In this document: piece after piece, positions 35,637-44,638 of the stretch | Layout of the letters: each line of letters opens with the position of its first letter | Numbering within the stretch: position 1 is the stretch's first letter | Origin: Duganella qianjiadongensis | Lineage (GTDB): Bacteria > Pseudomonadota > Gammaproteobacteria > Burkholderiales > Burkholderiaceae_D | Direction: 5' to 3' | Assembly (NCBI RefSeq): GCF_009857915.1 | Contig: NZ_WWCM01000016.1 | Span: 30,010 to 94,009 of the forward strand | Length of the DNA stretch: 64,000 nucleotides | Translations under genes and position numbers: made by a program | Notes under the pieces: generated by a model | The model's input: only the letters and a program-made list of their open reading frames with translations | The model's database searches: none | Told to the model about the DNA's origin: nothing

Positions 35637-35797
35637 TTTTTTTCCTCAATGTTCTAAGCACGTTCGCTGCCGTCAACACTATAAACCATCGCGCACAGCA
35701 AAGTGGTGAGTTTCTACGCAATTTGCTGCCCCGGCAAGATGATATTCTTATCAAACTTGGCAATTCAGTACGTCAGTCCACAAGAACCGGAATCATC

Positions 35798-36274
35798 ATG
35801 CCCGCTCCCGCCGTACACACATCCCCCTCCGGCCTGCCGCCCAGCCAGCGCCTGCACCTGATTTTGCTCGGCGTGGCTGACGTTGCCGCCGCCGTAGGTT
35901 TTTATCAGGCGCTAGGCTGGCAGCCCTCCCCCTCCAGCAACGAGGGCTTTGCCAAGTTTGATCTGGGCGGCTATGCGATGTGTTTGCTGTCGCGTTCAGC
36001 CTTCGCTGCCGACGCGCTCTCGCCTACCGCCACGGGCAGCGGCTTTGCCGGCATAGGGCTGGTTTATCTGGCCCGCAGCGCGGAGGAAGTGGCGCAGGTG
36101 CTGGAGCGTGCCGTGCACGCTGGCGGCACGCTGGTCAAGCCGGCCACCCGCACCGACTGGGGCGTGGCCGGCTATTTCAAGGATCCGGACGGCCACCTGT
36201 TTGAAGTCGATTACGAAGACGGCTGGGTGCTCGATCACGATCACCGCTTGCAGCTTGACGGCATCCAGCCTTGA
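35798..36274 (+). CDS. VOC / glyoxalase-like family protein
   Basis: A 158-residue protein with the paired beta-alpha-beta-beta-beta modules of the vicinal-oxygen-chelate superfamily: LHLILLGVADVAAAVGFYQALGW at the start and GYFKDPDGHLFEVDYEDGW at the end. The second segment is the typical DPDGxxxE metal-ligand motif. Relatives include dioxygenases, glyoxalases and antibiotic-binding proteins, so the substrate cannot be assigned. The ATG at 35798 is preferred to an upstream in-frame start because the domain starts shortly after it. Confidence 0.87.
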   Translation: MPAPAVHTSPSGLPPSQRLHLILLGVADVAAAVGFYQALGWQPSPSSNEGFAKFDLGGYAMCLLSRSAFAADALSPTATGSGFAGIGLVYLARSAEEVAQVLERAVHAGGTLVKPATRTDWGVAGYFKDPDGHLFEVDYEDGWVLDHDHRLQLDGIQP

Positions 36275-36386
36275 AATGAGCGCGCCGACTATAGCGGGCG
36301 ATTGATACCGTAGTTACTTTTACAGCATACCCAGACGATCATAAAACTGTCACAATTGCCTCTTTTGTATAGTTGAGGAGTCCAGT

Positions 36387-38048
36387 GTGAAAGATACCGA
36401 TCAGGATAAAGCGCCCGCCATGCAGGATGCGCCAGCGAACCCTTCGCGCCGGCGAATTTTTCAGGCTGCCGCCGCCACCGGCATCGCCGCCACCCTGCCA
36501 GCCATGAGCGAGACGGCCAGCGCAAAACCGGTCAGCAATAGCTCGCTCGACGCCAAGCTCAAAGCCCACGTCAAGAACGTAGTGGTGATCTATCTGGAAA
36601 ACCGCAGCTTCAACAACCTGTTCGCCAATTTCCCCGGCACCGCAGCGCCACTGTCAGCCGCCGCGCCAGCGGCCTGCCTGCAGCGCGACCGCGATGGTTC
36701 GGTGCTGCCGGCCCTGCCGAAAATCTGGGGCGGCATGGTACCCAACACGCAGGACATCGGCGGCAAAAAATACGCCATCAAGGAAGACGATATCAAGGGC
36801 CTGCCGAATGCGCCCTTCAAACTGGTCGATACGGCTGGCCAGCCACTGCCGGAAGCCGTGATCACGCGCGACCTGTGGCATTTGTTCTACCAGAACCAGA
36901 TGCAGATTAACGGCGGCGCCAATGACGGCTTTGCCGCATGGGGCAATACCGGCGGCATGGTAATGGGCTACTACGGCGAAACCAGCAAGAATCTGGGCCT
37001 GTGGAAGATCGCCGAACAGTACACGCTGTGCGATAACTTCTTCATGGCGGCCTTCGGCGGCTCCTACCTCAACCACCAGTTCCTGATCTCGGGCCGCACG
37101 CCCGAGTACTTCAACGCGCCGCAAACGGCAGCGCGCAAGAAGATCGCCGTGCTCGACGATGGCCCCACCGGCTTCCGCCTCAGCGTGAGCAAGACCAGCC
37201 CCGCCTCGGCCATGGACGGCCATCCCGACTTCGTCAACAACGGCGCCATCACGCCGGACGGCTATGCAGTCAACACCATGGCGCCGCCTTATCAGCCCAG
37301 CTACATCCGTCCGGCGCCGGGCGGCGATCCCATGCTGGCCAATCCGGAAGACGCCAGCACTCTGCCGCCGCAGACCTACGACACCATCGGCGATCTGCTG
37401 ACCGCCAAGAAGGTCAGCTGGGCATGGTACGGCGGCGCATGGCAGGCCGCACTCGATGCGCGTGGCGGCGGCGAAAAACCCAACTTCCAGTATCACCACC
37501 AGCCGTTCAACTACTTCAAGCAGTTCGCTCCCGGTACGGCTGCGCGCGCACAGCACCTGCGCGATGGCGGCATGGGCGACAGCCCGATCTCGAACAAATT
37601 CCTAGCTGATGCCATCGCCGGCAAGCTGCCTGCCGTGACCTTCTACAAGCCGCAGGGCAATCTGAATCTGCATGCCGGCTATTCCGACATCGAATCGGGC
37701 GACGCCCACATCAGCAACGTGATCGAGCACCTGAAGAAATCGCCGCAGTGGAAAGACATGGTCATCGTGGTCACCTTCGACGAAAACGGCGGCTGGTGGG
37801 ATCATGTGGCGCCACCCAAAGGCGACCGCTGGGGCCCCGGTTCGCGCATTCCGGCCATCGTGATTTCGCCATACGCCAAGAAGGGGCAGGTCGATCACAG
37901 CTTCTACGACACCACCTCTATCCTGCGCTTCATCACCCGCCTGCACGGCCTGCCGCTGCTGGAAGGTCTGAAGGTGCGCAACGAAGCCTTCGCCGCCCGC
38001 AAAGCCCTGCCGCCGGGCGATCTGACCGGCGCCCTCAGCTTCCGCTGA
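36387..38048 (+). CDS. Tat-exported acid phosphatase / phospholipase C family protein
   Basis: A 553-residue phosphoesterase of the phospholipase C / AcpA superfamily. The N-terminus carries a twin-arginine signal (PSRRRIFQAAAATGIAATLP), so the folded enzyme should go through the Tat pathway to the periplasm or outside. The catalytic-domain opening VVVIYLENRSFNNLF holds the metal-binding Glu-Asn, and the C-terminal part has VVTFDENGGWWDHVAPP with further metal ligands. The start is GTG at 36387 with GAGGAG eight bases upstream. It may release phosphate from organic phosphoesters. Whether phospholipids or monoesters are the substrate is not decidable here. Confidence 0.88.
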   Translation: MKDTDQDKAPAMQDAPANPSRRRIFQAAAATGIAATLPAMSETASAKPVSNSSLDAKLKAHVKNVVVIYLENRSFNNLFANFPGTAAPLSAAAPAACLQRDRDGSVLPALPKIWGGMVPNTQDIGGKKYAIKEDDIKGLPNAPFKLVDTAGQPLPEAVITRDLWHLFYQNQMQINGGANDGFAAWGNTGGMVMGYYGETSKNLGLWKIAEQYTLCDNFFMAAFGGSYLNHQFLISGRTPEYFNAPQTAARKKIAVLDDGPTGFRLSVSKTSPASAMDGHPDFVNNGAITPDGYAVNTMAPPYQPSYIRPAPGGDPMLANPEDASTLPPQTYDTIGDLLTAKKVSWAWYGGAWQAALDARGGGEKPNFQYHHQPFNYFKQFAPGTAARAQHLRDGGMGDSPISNKFLADAIAGKLPAVTFYKPQGNLNLHAGYSDIESGDAHISNVIEHLKKSPQWKDMVIVVTFDENGGWWDHVAPPKGDRWGPGSRIPAIVISPYAKKGQVDHSFYDTTSILRFITRLHGLPLLEGLKVRNEAFAARKALPPGDLTGALSFR

Positions 38049-38100
38049 GGTTAGGCGACGCAGTGGCTTTGTGATACACTGCGCAGCTGAATTTCACTGA

Positions 38101-38125
38101 GCCCGACTGCTGCAGCCGGGCTTTT
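38101..38125 (+). terminator. terminator-like hairpin after the phosphoesterase gene
   Basis: GCCCG (38101-38105) pairs with CGGGC (38117-38121) around a loop that can fold further through CTGCTGCAG, followed by TTTTG and TTTT. It lies 52 bases after the phosphoesterase stop. It could instead act as an attenuator in a leader for the small gene at 38173. Confidence 0.65.
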
Positions 38126-38172
38126 GTTTTGAGCGGCGCATTTTTTTACGCGCCGTGGGCACGAGATGAATC

Positions 38173-38397
38173 ATGAGAGATAAAAAAGATTACGCCACGT
38201 TCGACCTGCCCGGTTTCAGCCCGGCCGCGCCGCTCGAACCCGAACCCAAGCGCCCGGCGCCACCGCGTGCCAGACGCAATGCGCAGAAGCAGGTGCAACT
38301 GGAACTGCTGGAGCCGACCGACACCACCGGTCTGCCTCTCTGGGTGCGCGACGACAAGCTAGACCTCACCGGCCTGCCGGTGTGGGCACCAAACTAA
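38173..38397 (+). CDS. small hypothetical protein (74 aa)
   Basis: A 74-residue protein starting MRDKKDYATFDLPGFSPAAP. The centre is Pro/Arg/Ala-rich and the C-terminus has a doubled motif, GLPLWVRDDKLDLTGLPVWA, in which GLPLW and GLPVW repeat. This suggests a short peptide that docks to a partner rather than a folded enzyme. No family is recognised. It precedes dbpA by 76 bases on the same strand and may share a transcript with it. Confidence 0.6.
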   Translation: MRDKKDYATFDLPGFSPAAPLEPEPKRPAPPRARRNAQKQVQLELLEPTDTTGLPLWVRDDKLDLTGLPVWAPN

Positions 38398-38473
38398 GTT
38401 TTTTTCCACAGCATCGGGCTGTCTCAGAGCCTGTTAGACTGTGCTGACGTCCTTTTTATACAGGTCTGACACC

Positions 38474-39883
38474 ATGACATCCACCGCTTTCAACAGCCTG
38501 CCGCTGGCGCCTGCCCTGCTGGCCAATCTCGATACCCTGGGCTACAAGGAAATGACCGCCATTCAGGCGCAAAGTCTGCCATCCGTGCTACAGGGCCGCG
38601 ATCTGATCGCCCAGGCAAAAACGGGGAGCGGCAAGACCGCGGCTTTCGGCATCGGCATTCTGGCCAAACTCAATCCCGCATGGTTTGCCGTGCAGGCGCT
38701 GGTGCTGTGCCCGACCCGCGAGCTGGCCGATCAGGTGGCCAACGAGTTACGCCGTCTGGCGCGCGCCACAGGCAACGTGAAAGTACTGGTGCTGACCGGC
38801 GGCTCGCCCATGCGTCCGCAGATCGCCTCGCTCGAACACGGCGCCCACATCATCGTCGGCACGCCGGGCCGCGTGCGCGACCATCTGGGCCGCCAGACGC
38901 TGGATCTGTCGAAAGTGGAAACGCTGGTGCTCGACGAGGCTGACCGCATGACCGACATGGGCTTCTACGACGAAATCGCAAACATCGTCAGCGCCTGCCC
39001 GAAACGCCGCCAGACCCTGCTGTTCTCGGCCACCTACCCTGACGACATCCGCCGCGCCACCGACTCCTTCCTGGCCGATCCGGTCGAAGTGACGGTGGAG
39101 GCGCAGCACGACAACAGCCAGATCGAACAGCTGTTCTTCGAGATCGGTTTCGACCAGCGCAACAGCGCCGTGGCGCGCCTGCTGGCGCACTACAAGCCGG
39201 TATCGGCCATCGCCTTCTGCAATACCAAAGTGCAGTGCCGCGAACTGGTGGACGAACTGCGCGCCAAAGGCTTCTCGGCACTGGCCCTGTACGGCGAACT
39301 GGAACAGCGCGAACGCGACGAAATCCTCGTGCTGTTCGCCAACCGCAGCTGCTCCGTGCTGGTCGCCACCGACGTGGCGGCACGCGGTCTGGACATCCAG
39401 AATCTGGAAGCGGTGATCAACGTCGATGTGTCGAAAGATACCGAAGTGCACATCCACCGCATCGGCCGTACCGGCCGTGGCGGCGAGCAGGGTCTGGCCC
39501 TGTCGCTGTGCGCACCGAACGAGAAGAAATGGGTCAAACTGATCGAGGAATACCAGCAGGCGCCAGTCGCATGGTATGAGCTCGACAGTCTGGACGAAGG
39601 CGAATACGGCGTCGATGCGGCACCGATGATGACGCTGGTGATCGCCGGCGGCAAAAAGGACAAGCTGCGCCCCGGCGATGTGCTGGGCGCACTGACCGGC
39701 GAGGCCGGTCTGGCCAAGGAACAGGTAGGCAAGATCAACGTCACCGAATTCCAGACCTATGTGGCGCTCGACCGCCGCGTGGCCTACGATGCCTTTGAGC
39801 GCCTGAGCCGCGGCAATCCGCTGGGCGGCGACTTCGGCGCCTTCAAGGGCCGCAACTTCAAGATGCGTTTTATCGAAATCTGA
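38474..39883 (+). CDS. dbpA: ATP-dependent RNA helicase DbpA
   Basis: DbpA is a DEAD-box helicase that acts on 23S rRNA hairpin 92 during large-subunit assembly. The 469-residue product has the Q motif near the start (MTAIQAQSLP), motif I AKTGSGKTAAFG, VLDEADRM, SAT in LLFSATYP, and HRIGRTGRGG. The C-terminal domain (about residues 390-469, from TLVIAGGKKDKLRPGDV) is the DbpA-specific RNA-binding domain, which separates it from RhlE-type helicases. The ATG at 38474 gives the family N-terminus. Its stop lies three bases from the stop of the converging amidase gene. Confidence 0.95.
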   Translation: MTSTAFNSLPLAPALLANLDTLGYKEMTAIQAQSLPSVLQGRDLIAQAKTGSGKTAAFGIGILAKLNPAWFAVQALVLCPTRELADQVANELRRLARATGNVKVLVLTGGSPMRPQIASLEHGAHIIVGTPGRVRDHLGRQTLDLSKVETLVLDEADRMTDMGFYDEIANIVSACPKRRQTLLFSATYPDDIRRATDSFLADPVEVTVEAQHDNSQIEQLFFEIGFDQRNSAVARLLAHYKPVSAIAFCNTKVQCRELVDELRAKGFSALALYGELEQRERDEILVLFANRSCSVLVATDVAARGLDIQNLEAVINVDVSKDTEVHIHRIGRTGRGGEQGLALSLCAPNEKKWVKLIEEYQQAPVAWYELDSLDEGEYGVDAAPMMTLVIAGGKKDKLRPGDVLGALTGEAGLAKEQVGKINVTEFQTYVALDRRVAYDAFERLSRGNPLGGDFGAFKGRNFKMRFIEI

Positions 39884-39886
39884 TGC

Positions 39887-41494
39887 CTAGCGCACGCTGA
39901 GCGAAACGCTGGCCGGGAACTGCGGTGCCCGGCGATGGCGGGTGGCCTGCTCGTAGCAGTAGGCCATGCGGATCAGCAGCGCTTCGCTGTAGGCTGCGCC
40001 CACAAACGACAAGCCCACCGGCAGGCCTTGCACATGCCCGGCCGGCACGGTGATGTGGGGATAGCCGGCCACGGCGGCCGGCGACGAGAAGCTGCCGCCA
40101 TAGTGGTCGCCATTGATAAAGTCGGTCAGCCACGCCGGACCGCCGGTGGGCGCCACCAGCGCATCGAGCTGATGCTGCTGCATCACCTGGTCTATGCCTT
40201 CGGCGCGCGCATAGCGCCGGTTATTCAGCAAGGCATCGCGGTAGGCCGGGGTTTCCAGATCGCCCTTGCTGTGCGCCTGCTCCAGATATTCCTGCCCGAA
40301 GTATTTGAGTTCGCGCGCGTGATTCTTCTTGTTGAAGGCAATCACGTCGGCCATGTTCGCCACCGGCGCATGGGGTGCATATTTTTTCAGATAGGCTTCC
40401 AGATCCGCCTTGAATTCGTACAGCAGCACTTCGGTTTCCGTCTCGCCGTACTTGCTGGCGTTCGGCACCTCGGTATTCACCAGCATCGCGCCCTGCGCTG
40501 CCAGATCCTCCAGCGCGCGCTCGATCACCATGTCCACTTCCGGATTGGCGCCGAAGAAGTTACGCGCCACGCCGATGCGCTTGCCCTGCAGTCCGCCCTT
40601 TTCCAGCGCCGCGCTATAGTCGGCGGCTTTGCCGCGACTCTCGGCGGTGGCTTCATCATCCGCATCCACCCCCACCATGGCCGCCAGCATCAGCGCTGCA
40701 TCGGCCACGCTGCGTGCCATCGGCCCTGCCGTATCCTGCGAATGGGCGATAGGAATAATGCCGCTGCGGCTCACCAGACCCAGCGTGGGCTTGATGCCGA
40801 CCACGCCGCAGATCGACGCGGGCGAAACGATGGAACCATCAGTCTCCGTGCCCACGGCCAGTGTCGCCAGATTGGCGGCAATCGCCGCGCCCGAACCGGA
40901 GCTGGAGCCGCTGCAGTTACGGTCCAGCGAATACGGGTTCAGCGTCAGGCCGCCGCGCGCGCTCCAGCCGCTGACGGAATGGGTGGAGCGCATATTGGCC
41001 CACTCGCTCAGATTGGTCTTGCCGATGATGACAGCACCGGCCGCGCGCAGTTGCGCCACCACGTGCGCATCGCGCGCTGCGCGCACGCCGTTCAGCGCCA
41101 GCGATCCGGCCGTGGTGCTCATGCGGTCGCCGGTGGCGATATTGTCTTTGAGTAGAACGGGGATGCCATGCAGCGGACCGCGCAGGCGCTTGAGCATGCG
41201 CTCGCGGTCCATCTCCAGCGCGATCTTCAGTGCTTCGGGATTGATCTCGATGATGGCGTTCAGGCGCGGGCCGGCTTTGTCGATGTTGCGGATGCGGGCC
41301 AGATACTGCGAGGTCAGTGCATGGGAGGTCAGCTTGCCAGCCTCCATCATCTGTTGCTGCTCGCGTACGCCAGCTTCCAGGATGCCGCCCGCACCGAACT
41401 TGTAGGCCGCCGCCGACGGTGCTGCCAGCACCCGGCTGCTGCCCGCGGCAGCACCTGCCGCCAAGCCGATACGTACGAATTCCCTGCGGTCCAT
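39887..41494 (-). CDS. Tat-exported amidase-signature enzyme
   Basis: A 535-residue amidase-signature hydrolase. A twin-arginine signal (MDRREFVRIGLAAGAAAGSS) predicts export. The catalytic Ser-cisSer-Lys set is visible: Lys in GIPVLLKDNIATG and the serines in NCSGSSSGSGAAIAANLATL, followed by AVGTETDGSIVSPAS. The family hydrolyses amides of many kinds, so the substrate is unknown; an exported member may attack peptides or amino-acid amides outside the cytosol. It lies downstream of efp but behind tandem terminators, so it is probably transcribed separately. Confidence 0.9.
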   Translation of the reverse strand: MDRREFVRIGLAAGAAAGSSRVLAAPSAAAYKFGAGGILEAGVREQQQMMEAGKLTSHALTSQYLARIRNIDKAGPRLNAIIEINPEALKIALEMDRERMLKRLRGPLHGIPVLLKDNIATGDRMSTTAGSLALNGVRAARDAHVVAQLRAAGAVIIGKTNLSEWANMRSTHSVSGWSARGGLTLNPYSLDRNCSGSSSGSGAAIAANLATLAVGTETDGSIVSPASICGVVGIKPTLGLVSRSGIIPIAHSQDTAGPMARSVADAALMLAAMVGVDADDEATAESRGKAADYSAALEKGGLQGKRIGVARNFFGANPEVDMVIERALEDLAAQGAMLVNTEVPNASKYGETETEVLLYEFKADLEAYLKKYAPHAPVANMADVIAFNKKNHARELKYFGQEYLEQAHSKGDLETPAYRDALLNNRRYARAEGIDQVMQQHQLDALVAPTGGPAWLTDFINGDHYGGSFSSPAAVAGYPHITVPAGHVQGLPVGLSFVGAAYSEALLIRMAYCYEQATRHRRAPQFPASVSLSVR

Positions 41495-41624
41495 GCCATC
41501 CCCATCGAAAAGAAACAGAATTAACGCGTGCGCAACTTATTGCATCTCATAAATATAGCAGCGTGTTGCCAGCCGTACCATAAAAATTCTTACGATTTGG
41601 CAAATAATTTCTGATTTTCAATGA

Positions 41625-41691
41625 AAAAAGCCCGCTAGCGAACTGCTAGCGGGCTTTTTAAGGGCAAAAAGGCCGAATTTACGGCCTTTTT
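41625..41691 (-). terminator. two tandem terminators downstream of efp
   Basis: Reading leftwards from efp, the first hairpin (41691-41666) has AAAAAGGCCG paired with its complement and ends in TTTTT. The second (41659-41625) has a perfect 15-bp stem (AAAAAGCCCGCTAGC and complement) with a 5-base loop and a T-run. Both arms carry A and T tracts, so they could work in both directions. Confidence 0.92.
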
Positions 41692-41718
41692 GACGCAGTC
41701 TTACAACAGACTGACAGA

Positions 41719-42294
41719 TTAGTCGCGAACGATACGCTTGTATTCGTTGGTGCGGGTGTCGATTTCGATCACGTCGTCCTGGCTCACGAACAGTGGCACT
41801 TGCACGGTGAAGCAATGTGCTTCGATAGCGTTTTCGATTTTGGCTTCTTTCAGCACGTTGCCCGAAGTGTTGCCCTTGACTGCAGGCTCCGAGTACACCA
41901 CTTTACGCGCGATGGTGGTTGGCAGTTCGACCGAGATCGCTTTGCCATCGTAGAACACGGCTTCGCATTCCATACCGTCTTTCAGGTAGTTCAGTGCATC
42001 GCCCAGGTTTTCTTCTTCGATTTCGTACTGTTCGTAGTCAGCGTCCATGAACACGTACAGCGGGTCAGCGAAGTACGAGTAGGTAACTGGCTTCTTGTCC
42101 AGAACAACTACGTCGAATTTGTCGTCGCCACGGAAGACGTTTTCCATCGGAGCGTTGGTCAGAAGATTTTTCATCTTCCATTTGTAGGTGAAGCCCGTGC
42201 GGCTCGAGCCGTTGACGTCGGAACGCAGAACGATCATAGGCTTGCTGTCAACCATGATGATGTTGCCAACACGAATTTCTTTTGCAGGTTTCAT
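41719..42294 (-). CDS. efp: elongation factor P, arginine-32 type
   Basis: EF-P rescues ribosomes stalled at polyproline stretches by entering beside the P site. The 191-residue product begins MKPAKEIRVGNIIMVDSKPM. The tip of the first domain reads NGSSRTGF, which places Arg at residue 32, the position rhamnosylated by EarP in some beta- and gammaproteobacteria. The E. coli form instead has a lysine modified by EpmA/EpmB. The neighbouring earP gene supports the arginine pathway. Double terminators follow. efp lies 132 bases downstream of earP. Confidence 0.96.
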   Translation of the reverse strand: MKPAKEIRVGNIIMVDSKPMIVLRSDVNGSSRTGFTYKWKMKNLLTNAPMENVFRGDDKFDVVVLDKKPVTYSYFADPLYVFMDADYEQYEIEEENLGDALNYLKDGMECEAVFYDGKAISVELPTTIARKVVYSEPAVKGNTSGNVLKEAKIENAIEAHCFTVQVPLFVSQDDVIEIDTRTNEYKRIVRD

Positions 42295-42426
42295 AGTAAA
42301 TATTCGATCTAAGTAGGTTGCGTAAAAATCATCTGTTGCTCGGCGTACCGCCTGAAGCTCACGGTTGATCAGGTAAAAATGTGCAATAGATTAACCCAGC
42401 ATTATACCTTGCTTTTGCCGTCTCGC

Positions 42427-43575
42427 CTATCTCGGCGTGGCAGCGAAACGCAGCAGATTGCCGGCCAGATCACCGAGCGCCAGCATCTGCTGCTGCCATG
42501 CTTCGGCCTGTGCCTGCATGGCCGGCATCTGTTCGCGATAGGCTGTCCATAAGGCGGGCCAGCTGGCCGCGCTGTTGCCGGCGCCATTCCACTGCAGACT
42601 GAGTTCGCTCAGGGCCGGCAGCGTGTCCGCATAGCGCTGCAGGAAGGCGCGCAGCTTCTTGTGATGCAGCTGCTCGTCCTGCGGGTAGATGTGCCAGACA
42701 AAGGGACGCCCGGCCCATTGCGCGCGCACGAACGAATCTTCGCCGCGTACGAAGTTCAGGTCGCAGGCCCAGAGCAGACGGTCGTAGTCATCCTGCGGCA
42801 CGAAGGGCAGCACGCGCACGGTCAGCGCGCCATGCGTCGCGCTGGCACCGGCCACGGCCGCCTTGCCCAGAAAAGCCTGCACAGCATCGGCAGCCACGCC
42901 CTCCGGCACCAGACAGGTGGTAGGCGTGACATCGTGCTGCCATGCTGCCAGCAGTTCGGCCACCGGCGCATGGGGATAGCAGAACAGGCTGACCAGCCGC
43001 GCCGCCGTCTCGTCCGGGGTGAGCCCCAGCGCAGCGAGAAATGCGCTACGCGCCGCCGCATCGGCCTGGAATGCACGGCGCTGCTGCGGCAGCCCGGCCT
43101 CCAGCAGCAGACCGCCCGTCTTTGCCGTGAAGCCGGGGAAGAAGAAATGCTTGATCAGGCCTAGCTGGGGATGGGTCGAGCTCAGACCATGGCAGCCCTC
43201 CACCCACTCTTCCGCCGTCAGCCCTTCCAGATTGAACCAGACCGGACGCACAGCGCGCGCGCGCATGGCCTGCAGATAAGCCGGCGGTATGTCGACGGCG
43301 AAGAATTCGATCACGATGTCGGCCACATCATCGGCAGTGAAGACGCCATCCATGCTACGCCAGTGGCGCACGGTGACGCCAGCCTGCAGCTGCGTGTCGG
43401 CCGTTACCTCAACCGCAGAACAGATGCGGCGGAAGCTCACCAGATCGTCCACCCACAGCGTGACGGCAATCGCGTGCTCGCGCTGAAGCTGGCGTGCCAG
43501 CCGCCAGCAGATACCGATATCGCCGTAGTTATCGACAACGCGGCAGAACAGATCGAGGCGGGTCAGGCTAGTCAT
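42427..43575 (-). CDS. earP: EF-P arginine rhamnosyltransferase EarP
   Basis: EarP transfers rhamnose from dTDP-beta-L-rhamnose to Arg32 of EF-P, activating it. The 382-residue product begins MTSLTRLDLFCRVVDNYGDIGICW; the DNYGDIG segment holds the conserved aspartates of the inverting GT-B active site. The C-terminal part has NFVRGEDSFVRAQWAGRPF, the nucleotide-sugar-binding region. The open frame extends about 96 codons upstream, but those residues do not fit the family. It lies directly upstream of efp on the same strand, the standard pairing. Confidence 0.95.
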   Translation of the reverse strand: MTSLTRLDLFCRVVDNYGDIGICWRLARQLQREHAIAVTLWVDDLVSFRRICSAVEVTADTQLQAGVTVRHWRSMDGVFTADDVADIVIEFFAVDIPPAYLQAMRARAVRPVWFNLEGLTAEEWVEGCHGLSSTHPQLGLIKHFFFPGFTAKTGGLLLEAGLPQQRRAFQADAAARSAFLAALGLTPDETAARLVSLFCYPHAPVAELLAAWQHDVTPTTCLVPEGVAADAVQAFLGKAAVAGASATHGALTVRVLPFVPQDDYDRLLWACDLNFVRGEDSFVRAQWAGRPFVWHIYPQDEQLHHKKLRAFLQRYADTLPALSELSLQWNGAGNSAASWPALWTAYREQMPAMQAQAEAWQQQMLALGDLAGNLLRFAATPR

Positions 43576-43766
43576 GGCAGGGCAGAAAATGAACGAGGCA
43601 AGATGATACCCGATCCGCCCTAGGCCCAGCAGAATCGCATGCCGCTTCGGCGCTGAATGTAGCCTGAACTTCCCCGCGCGTGCGCAGTCAAAACTGCTCC
43701 GGCATGCGGTCCTGCGCCCATGCTGGCCCCGATTGCGATGCATCTCCCACCATGAAAGGAATTGCC

Positions 43767-44582
43767 ATGAATGAGCTACAACAGTACTACGCTGGCGCCA
43801 TGCTGCCGCAGCAGAGCGGCCTCGCGCCACAAGGTTTTTTCGGCAGTCTGCTCGGCGCCCCACTGGGCGGACTGATAGGCCGAGGCATAGGCGGCCTGCT
43901 GGGTAATTCCCAGCTCGGCAACCAGATCGGTCAGGCTGCCGGTGGTATCGGCGGCGCCTTCCTGCCGCTGGCCGTCGACCCCGTCACTGCAGCCTATGCT
44001 CAACAGGCGCAACAGCAGCAGCTGCTACAGCAGCAGGCCCAGCTCGCGCCACAGGGCTGGTTCGGCAATATCGTGAAGAGCGTGGCGCAGCCGCTGGGCC
44101 AGACCATAGGCAATGCCTTCGGCCACGGCCAGCTAGGCAGCACCATAAGCGGTTATGCGGCCCAGCTGGGCGGCATGCTGCCCTTCGCGGTCGATCCCGT
44201 GCAGCAGGCCTATGTCCAGCAGGCGGCACAGCAGCAACAGCTCCAGCAATTACAGCAACTGCAGCAGCTGCAACAGCTCCAGCAGATGCAGCAGGCACAA
44301 GGCATTGCGCCGCAAGGCTGGTTCGGCAACATCATCAAGTCGGTTGGCCAGCCACTCGGCCAGGCCATCGGCAGCGCCTTCGGCCACGGCCAGCTGGGCG
44401 GCACCATCGGCGGTTATGCCGGCCAGCTGGGCGGCATGCTGCCCTTCGCGGTCGATCCTGTGATGGCGGCTTATGCCCAGCAGCAGGTGCAGCAAGCCCA
44501 GCTCGCGCAGCTGGCGCAGCAGGCGCAAATGGCCAATGCCGGTAACAGCGGCTTGTACGCCGGCCAGCAAACCCTGCACTGA
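43767..44582 (+). CDS. three-repeat Gly-rich/Gln-rich protein (subtilase cassette)
   Basis: A 271-residue protein built from three copies of a 60-residue unit at about residues 19-80, 93-152 and 180-240. Each copy opens with APQGxFG, continues with Gly-rich amphipathic sequence (PLGGLIGRGIGGLLGN in copy 1, PLGQAIGSAFGHGQLGG in copy 3) and ends LPxAVDPVxxAY. Copies 2 and 3 are nearly identical. The units are joined by Gln-rich linkers, including an LQQ tract at 159-172. GxxxG-like spacing suggests tight helix packing or membrane insertion. I know no named family. The start is the ATG at 43767, preceded by GAAAGGA. A pro-domain-like gene and a subtilase follow. Confidence 0.75.
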   Translation: MNELQQYYAGAMLPQQSGLAPQGFFGSLLGAPLGGLIGRGIGGLLGNSQLGNQIGQAAGGIGGAFLPLAVDPVTAAYAQQAQQQQLLQQQAQLAPQGWFGNIVKSVAQPLGQTIGNAFGHGQLGSTISGYAAQLGGMLPFAVDPVQQAYVQQAAQQQQLQQLQQLQQLQQLQQMQQAQGIAPQGWFGNIIKSVGQPLGQAIGSAFGHGQLGGTIGGYAGQLGGMLPFAVDPVMAAYAQQQVQQAQLAQLAQQAQMANAGNSGLYAGQQTLH

Positions 44583-44638
44583 TCCCCGCCCCGCCCTCCG
44601 CCGCTATGCGGAGGGCTCGCACTACACAGGAGGCACCC

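Noticed and set aside
43576..43863. Upstream extension of earP
   Set aside because: About 96 extra codons rich in Arg/Ser do not fit EarP, and the family N-terminus begins at 43575.
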